NCBI GenBank assembly: GCA_029237695.1
Contig: CM055280.1
Span: 29,275,406 to 29,339,405 of the forward strand
Length of the DNA: 64,000 bases
Direction: 5' to 3'
Source of the DNA: Conchocele bisecta
Taxonomy: Eukaryota; Mollusca; Bivalvia; Lucinida; Thyasiridae
Shown here in pieces: positions 57,408 to 64,000 of this stretch. Under the pieces are notes generated by a model, which searched no databases, had not been told where the DNA came from, and saw only the letters and a list, made by a program, of their open reading frames with translations. Every line of letters begins with the position of its first letter. Position 1 is the stretch's first letter. Position numbers and translations under genes: made by a program.

Positions 57408-60400
57408 GTATGTGTGTCTGGTTGCCCCAACTAATGCTGTGATATGTATGCATGGTTGCCAAAACTAATGCTGTGATATGTGTGTCTGGTTGCCTAAACT
57501 AATGCTGTGTTATGTGTGTCTGCTAATGCTGTGATATGTGTGTCTTGTTGCCCCCCAACTAATGCTGAGATGTGTGTGTCTGGTTTCCCCTACTAATGCT
57601 GCGATGTGTTTGTCTGGTTGCCCAAACTAATGCTGTGATATGTGTGTCCGGTTGCCCCAACTAATACCGTGATATGTGTGTCAGGTTGCCGCAACTAATG
57701 CCGTGATATGTGTGTCTGGTTGCCCCAACTAATGCTGTGATGTGTGTGTCTGGTTGCCCGAACTAATGCTGTAATATGTGTGTCTGGTTGCCCCAACTAA
57801 TGCTGTGATATGTGTGTCTTGTTGCCTCAACTAATGCTGTGATGTGTGTGTCTTCGCTGCCCAAACTAATGATGTGATGTGTGTGTCTGGTTACCCCAAC
57901 TAATGTTGTGATATGTTTGTCTGGTTGCCCCAACTAATGCTGTGATATATTTGTCTGGTTGCACCAACTAATGCTGTGATGTGTGTGTCAGGTTGCCCCA
58001 ACTAATGCTGTGATGTGTTTGTCAGGTTGACCCAACTAATGCTCTGATATGTGTGTCTTGTTGCCACAACTAATACCGTGATATGTGTGTCTGGTTGCCG
58101 CAACTAATACTGTGGTATGTGTGCCTGGTTGCCCCAACTAATGCTGTGATATGTTTGTCTGGTTGCCCCAACTAATGCTGTGATATATTTGTCTGGTTGC
58201 CCCAACTAATGCTGTGATGTGTGTGTCAGGTTGCCCCAACTAATGCTGTGATGTGTTTGTCAGGTTGCCCCAACTAATGCTCTGATATGTGTGTCTGGTT
58301 GCCCCAACTAATACCGTGATATGTGTGTCTGGTTGCCGCAACTAATACCGTGGTATGTGTGTCTGGTTGCCCCAACTAATACCGTGATATGTGTGTCTGG
58401 TTGCCGCAACTAATACCGTGGTATGTGTGTCTGGTTGCCCCAACTAATGCTGTGATATGTGTTTCTGGTTGCCCCAACTAATGCTGTGATATGTGTGTCT
58501 GGTTGCCCAACTAATGCTGTGATATGTGTGTCTGGTTGCCCCAACTAATGCTGTGATATGTGTGTCTGGTTGCCCCCAACTAATGCTGTGATATGTGTGT
58601 GTGTCTTGATGCCCCAACTAATGCTGTGATATGTTTGTCTGGTTGCTCCAACTAATGCTGTGATATGTTTGTCAGGTTGCCCCAACTAATGCTGTGATAT
58701 GTGTATCTGGTTGCCCAAACTAATGCTGTGATATGTGTTTCTGGTAGCCCCAACTAATGTTGTGGTATGTGTGTCTGTTTGCCCCCAACTAATGATGTGG
58801 TATGTGTGTCTGTTTGACCCAAGTAATGCTGTGATGTGTGTGTCTGGTTGCCCCAACTAATGCTGTGGTTTGTGTGTCTGGTTGCCCAAAGTAATGCTGT
58901 GATTTGTGTGTCTGGTGGGCCCAACTAATGGTGTGATGTGTGTGTCTGGTTGCCCCAATTAATGCTGTGATATGTGTGTCTGGTTGCCCCAACGAATGCT
59001 GTGATATGTGTGTCTGGTTGCCCAACTAATGCTGTGATATGTGTGTCTGGTTGCCCCAACTAATGCTTTGATATGTGTGGCTGGTTGCCCCCAACTAATG
59101 CTGTGATATGTGTGTGTCTTGTTGCCCCAACTAATGTTGTGATATGTTTATCTGGTTGCTCCAAATAATGGTGTGATATGTTTGTCAGGTTGCCCCAACT
59201 AATGCTGTGATATGTGTGTCTGGTTGCCCCAACTAATGCCGTGATATGTGTGTCTGGTTGCCCCAACTAATGCTGTGATATGTGTGTCTGGTTGCCCAAC
59301 TAATGCTGTGACATGTGAGTCTGGTTGTCCCAACTAATGCTGTGATATGTGCGTGTCTTGTTGCCCCAACTAATGCTGTGATATATTTTTTTGGTTGTCC
59401 CAACTAATGCTGTGATATGTTTTTCTGGTTGCTCCAACCAATGCTGTGATATGTTTGTCAGGTTGCCCCAACTAATGCTGTGATATGTGTGTCTGGTTGC
59501 CCCAACTAATGATGTGATGTGTGTGTCTCGTTGCCCCAACTAATTGCTGTGATATGTGTATCTGGTTGCCTCAACTAATGCTGTGATATGTGTGTCTGGT
59601 TGCCCCAACTAATGCTGTGGTATGTGTGTCTGGTAGCCCCAATTAATGCTGTGATATGTGTGACTGGTTGCCCCAACTAATGCTGTGATATGTGTACCTG
59701 GTTGCCCCAACTAATGCAGTGATATGTGTGTCTGGTTGCCTCAACTAATGCTGTGTTATGTGTGTCTGCTAATGCTGTGATATGTGTGTCTTGTTGCCCC
59801 CCAACTAATGCTGTGATGTGTGTCTCTGGTTTCCCCAACTAATGCTGCGATGTGTTTGTCTGGTTGCCCCAACTAATGCTGTGATATGTGTGTCCGGTTG
59901 CCCCAACCAATACCATGAAATGTGTGTCAGCTTGCCGCAACTAATGCCGTGATATGTGTGTCTGGTTACCCCAACTAATGCTGTGATGTGTGTGTCTGGT
60001 TGCCCCAACTAATGCTGTGATATGTGTGTCTGGTTGCCCCAACTAATGCTGTGATATGTGTGTTTTGTTGCCCCAACTAATGCTGTGATGTGTGTGTCTG
60101 GTTGCCCCAACTAATGTTGTGATATGTTTGTCTGGTTGCCCCAACTAATGCTGTGATATATTTGTCTTGTTGCCCCAACTAATGCTGTGATGTGTGTGTC
60201 AGGTTGCCCCAACTAATGCTGTGATGAGTTTGTCAGGTTGCCCCAACTAATGCTCTGATATGTGTGTCTGGTTGCCCCAACTAATACCGTGCTATGTGTG
60301 TCTGGTTGCCGCAACTAATACCGTGGTATGTGTGTCTGGTTGCCCCAACTAATGCTGTGATGTGTGCGTCTGGTTGCCGCTACTAATGCCGTGACATGTG

Positions 60401-63400
60401 TGTCTGGTTGCCCCAACTATGCTGTGATGTGTGTGTCTGGTTGCCATAACTAATGTTGTGATATGTGTGTCTGCTTGCGCCAACTAATGCTGTGATGTGT
60501 TTGTCTGGTTACCCCAACTATTGCTGTGATATGTGTGTCTGGTTGCCCCAACTAATGCTGTGTTATGTGTGTCTGCTAATGCTGTGATATGTGTGTCTTG
60601 TTGCTCCCCAACTAAATGCTGTGATGTGTGTGTCTGGTTTCCCCAACTCATGCTTCGATGTGTTTGTCTGGTTGCCCAACTAATGCTGTTATATGTTGTG
60701 TTCCGTTTTGCCCCAACCATACCGTGATATGTGGTGTCATGTTGCCGCAACTAATGCCTTGATATGTGTGTCTGGTTGCCCAACTAATTGCTGTGGATGT
60801 GTGTGTTTGGTTGCCCGAACTAAAATGCTGTGATATGTGTTTCTGGTTGCCCCAACTAATGCTGTGATCTGTGTGTCTTGTGGCCCCAACTAATGATGTG
60901 ATGTGTGTGTCTTCGTTGCCCCAACTAATGATGTGATGTGTGTGTCTGGTTGCCCCAACTAATGTTGTGATATGTTTGTCTGGTTACCCCAACTAATGCT
61001 GTGATATATTTGTCTGGTTGCCCCAACTAATGCTGTGATGTGTGTGTCAGGTTGCCCCAACTAATGCTGCGATGTGTTTGTCAGGTTGCCCCAACTAATG
61101 CTCTGATATGTGTGTCTGGTTGCCCCAACAAATACCGTGATATGTGTGTCTGGTTGCCGCAACTAATACCGTGGTATGTGTGTCTGGTTGCCCCAACTTG
61201 TGCTGTGATGTGTGTGTCTGGTTGCCCCAACTAATACTGTGATATGTCTGTCTGGTTGCCCCAACTAATGTCGTGATATGTGTGTGTGGTTGCACCAACT
61301 AATGCTGTGATATGTGTGTCTGGTTGCCCCAACTAATGCTGTGATATGTGTGTCTTGTTGCCCCAACTAATGCTGTGATGTGTGTGTCTGGTGGGCTCAA
61401 CTAATGGTGTGATGTGTGTGTCTGGTTGCCCCAACTAATGCTGTGATGTGTGTGTGTGCCTGATTGCCCCAACTAATGCTGTGATATGTGTTTCTGGTTG
61501 CCCCAACTAATGATGTGATATGTGTGTCTGGTTGCCCCAACTAATGCTGTGATATGCGTGTCTGGTTGCCCAAACTAATGCTGTGATATGCGTGTCTGGT
61601 TGCCCCCAACTAATGCTGTGATATGTGTGTGTGTCTTGTTGCCCCAAATTAGCTGTGATGATGTTTGTCTGGTTGTTCCAACTAATGCTGTGATATGTTT
61701 GTCAAGTTGCCCCAACTAATGCTGTGATATGTGTGTCTGGTTGCCCCAACTAATGATGTGATGTGTTTGTCTGTTTGCACCAACTAATGCTGTGGTATGT
61801 GTGGCTGGTTGCCCCCAACTAATGCTGTGATATGTGTGTGTCTTGTTGCCCCAACTAATGCTGTGATATGTTTATCTGGTTGCTCCAACTAATGATGTGA
61901 TATGTTTGTCAGGTTGCCCCAACTAATGCTGTGATATGTGTGTCTGGTTGTCCAACTAATGCTGTGATATGTGTGTCTGGTTGCCCCATCTAATGCTGTG
62001 ATATGTGTGTCTTGTTGCCCCAACTAATGCTGTGATATGTTTTTTCTGGTTGCTCCAATTAATAACGTGAAATGTTTTTCTGGTTGCTCTAACTAATGCT
62101 GTGATATGTTTTTGTCAGGTTGCCCCAACTAATGCTGTGATATGTGTGTCTGGTTGCCCCAACTAATGATGTGAGTGTTGTGTCTGGTTGCCACAACTAA
62201 TGCTGTTGATATGTGTATCTGGTTGCCTCAACTAATGCTGTGATATGTGTGCGGTGGTTGCCCAACCCCAACTAATGCTGTGGAATAATGTGTCTGTTGC
62301 CCCAACTAATGCTGTGATATGTGTGTCTTGTTGCCCCAACTAATGCAGTGATATGTGTGCCTGTTGCCCCAACTAATGCTGTGGATATGTGTGTTCTGGT
62401 TGCCTCAACTAATGCTGTGTTATGTGTGTCTGCTAATGCTGTGATATGTGTGTCTTGTTGCCCCGCCCCCCAACTAATGCTGTGATGTGTGTGTCTGATT
62501 TTTTCCCCCCAACTAATGCTGCGATGTGTTTAATCTGGTTGCCCCAACTAATGCTGTGATATGTGTGTCCGGTTGACCCGACTAATGCTGTGATGTTGTG
62601 TGTCTGGTGCCCCAACTAATGCTGTGATATGTGTATCCGGTTGCCCCGACTAATGCTGTGATATGTCTGTCTGGTTGCCCAAACTAATGCCGTGATATGT
62701 GTGTATGGTTGCCCCAACTAATGCTGAGATATGTTTGTTTGGTTATTACCCCCAACTAATGCTGTTGATATGTGTGTCTTTTTTTTTGTTGCCCCAACTA
62801 ATGCTGTGATGTGTGTGTCTGGTTGCCCCAACTAATTATGTCATGTGTTTGTCTAGTTGCCCCAACTAATGCTGTGATATGTGTGTCCGGTGCCCCAAAC
62901 TAATACCGTGATATTGTGTGTCTAGTTGCCGCAATCTAATGCCGTGACATGTGTCTGGTTGCCCCAACTATGCTCTGATGTGTGTTTTGTTGGTTGCCAT
63001 AGCTAATGCCGTGATATGTGTGTCTGGTTGCCCCAACAAATGCATGTGATAATGTTTGTCTGGTTGCCCCAACTAATGCTGTGATATGTGTGTCTGGTTG
63101 CCCCCAACTAATGCTGTGATATGTGTGTCTGGTTGCCCCAACTAATGCTGTGATATGTTTGTCTGGTTGCCCCAACTAATGTTTGTGATATGTGTCTGGT
63201 TTCCCCACTAATGCTGTGATATGGTGTTCCTGTTGCCCAACTAATGCTGTGATATGTGTGTCTGGTTGCCCCAACTAATGCTGTGATAAGTTTGTCTGGT
63301 TGCCCCCAACTAATGCTGTGATGTGTGTTTCTGCTTGCGCCAAACTAATGCTGGTGATGTGTTTGTCTGGTTACCCCAACTAATGCTGTGATATGTGTGC

Positions 63401-64000
63401 TGTTTGCCCCAACTAATGCTGCCATATGTGTGTCTGGTTGCCATAACTAATGCCGTGAATATGTGTGTTCTGGTGCCCCAACTAATGCTGTGATGTGTTT
63501 GTCTGGTTGCCCGAACTAATGCTGTGAGATGTGTGTCTGGTTGCCCCAACTAATGCTGTGATATGTGTTTCTTGTTGCCCCAACTAATGCTGTGATGTGT
63601 GTGTCTTGGTTGCCCCAACTAATGCTGTGATGTGTGTGTCTGGTTGCCCCAACTATTTCTGTGATATGTTTGTCTGGTTGCCCCCAACTAATGCTGTGAT
63701 ACATTTGTCTGGTTGCCCCAACTAATGCTGTGATGTGTGTGACAGGTTGCCCCAACTAATGCTGTGATGTGTTTGTCAGGTTGCCCCAACTAATGCTCTC
63801 ATATGTGTGTCTGGTTGCCCCAACTAATACCCTGATATATGTGTCTGGTTGCCGCAACTAATACCGTGGTATGTGTGTCTGGTTGCCCCAACTAATACCC
63901 TGATATATGTGTCTGGTTGCCGCAACAAATACCGTGGTATGTGTGTCTGGTTGCCCCAACTAATGCTGTGATGTGTGTGTCTGGTTGCCCCAACTAATGC
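57408..64000. repeat. Satellite array, 34-bp monomer, right block (continues past the window)
   Basis: The same monomer and variants as the left block. From 57,408 to about 60,600 indels are much rarer and long runs keep the exact 34-bp period; after that the indel rate rises again. A shortened unit ('gctgtgttatgtgtgtctgctaatgctgtg') occurs near 57,506, 59,752, 60,559 and 62,415. Each time it is followed by the same series of variant monomers. Identical markers occur in the left block near 39,297 and 40,289. Open reading frames here are repeat artefacts. Confidence 0.97.

Noticed and set aside
23313..64000. CRISPR array
   Set aside because: The 34-bp unit repeats directly with no unique spacers, and the sequence context is animal nuclear DNA.

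Overview
The window looks like a raw, only partly polished piece of an animal nuclear genome. It is AT-rich, intron-like DNA crowded with short inverted-repeat elements, with two candidate host exons, a very large 34-bp satellite, and a degraded Polinton/Maverick (adintovirus-like) element inside that satellite. Two SINE-like tails and pogo-like termini lead me to suspect a mollusc, probably a bivalve. That is an inference and I cannot name the species.

Layout. Positions 1-23,312: host DNA with at least seven families of short dispersed repeats or MITE-like elements, several long hairpins and a few microsatellites. Two stretches stand out as real host coding sequence on the + strand: a Sushi/CCP-domain exon (2,158-2,337) and a terminal exon encoding a hydrophobic helix (3,221-3,297). 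Their splice phases match, so they look like the last two exons of a membrane-anchored Sushi protein whose upstream exons lie left of the window. A possible first coding exon with a strong splice donor lies at 22,213-22,247. Positions 23,313-about 41,392: satellite DNA with a 34-bp monomer and very many single-base indels. Positions about 41,393-57,407: the Polinton-like element. Positions about 57,408-64,000: the same satellite again, cleaner at first.

The element. Its right-hand half is easy to read. On the + strand, in order, are a candidate capsid gene, an FtsK/HerA-type packaging ATPase, a set of small membrane or coiled-coil proteins, and a DDE retroviral-type integrase. On the - strand, converging on the integrase, is a protein-primed family B DNA polymerase. 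A ~330-codon - strand reading frame diverges from the capsid gene. The left third is more decayed and holds a ~150-bp tandem repeat that probably encodes a coiled coil. Together these make the usual self-replicating, integrating, virion-forming gene set. This copy is dead as read: frameshifts in polymerase and ATPase, in-frame stops in the integrase and small-protein genes, and a lost Walker A Ser/Thr. The right terminus appears missing, because the polymerase frame runs straight into satellite sequence.

Limits: everything was read by eye. Gene calls inside the element rest on motifs and gene order. Frameshifts may be decay or sequencing error, and the satellite suggests a high indel error rate.
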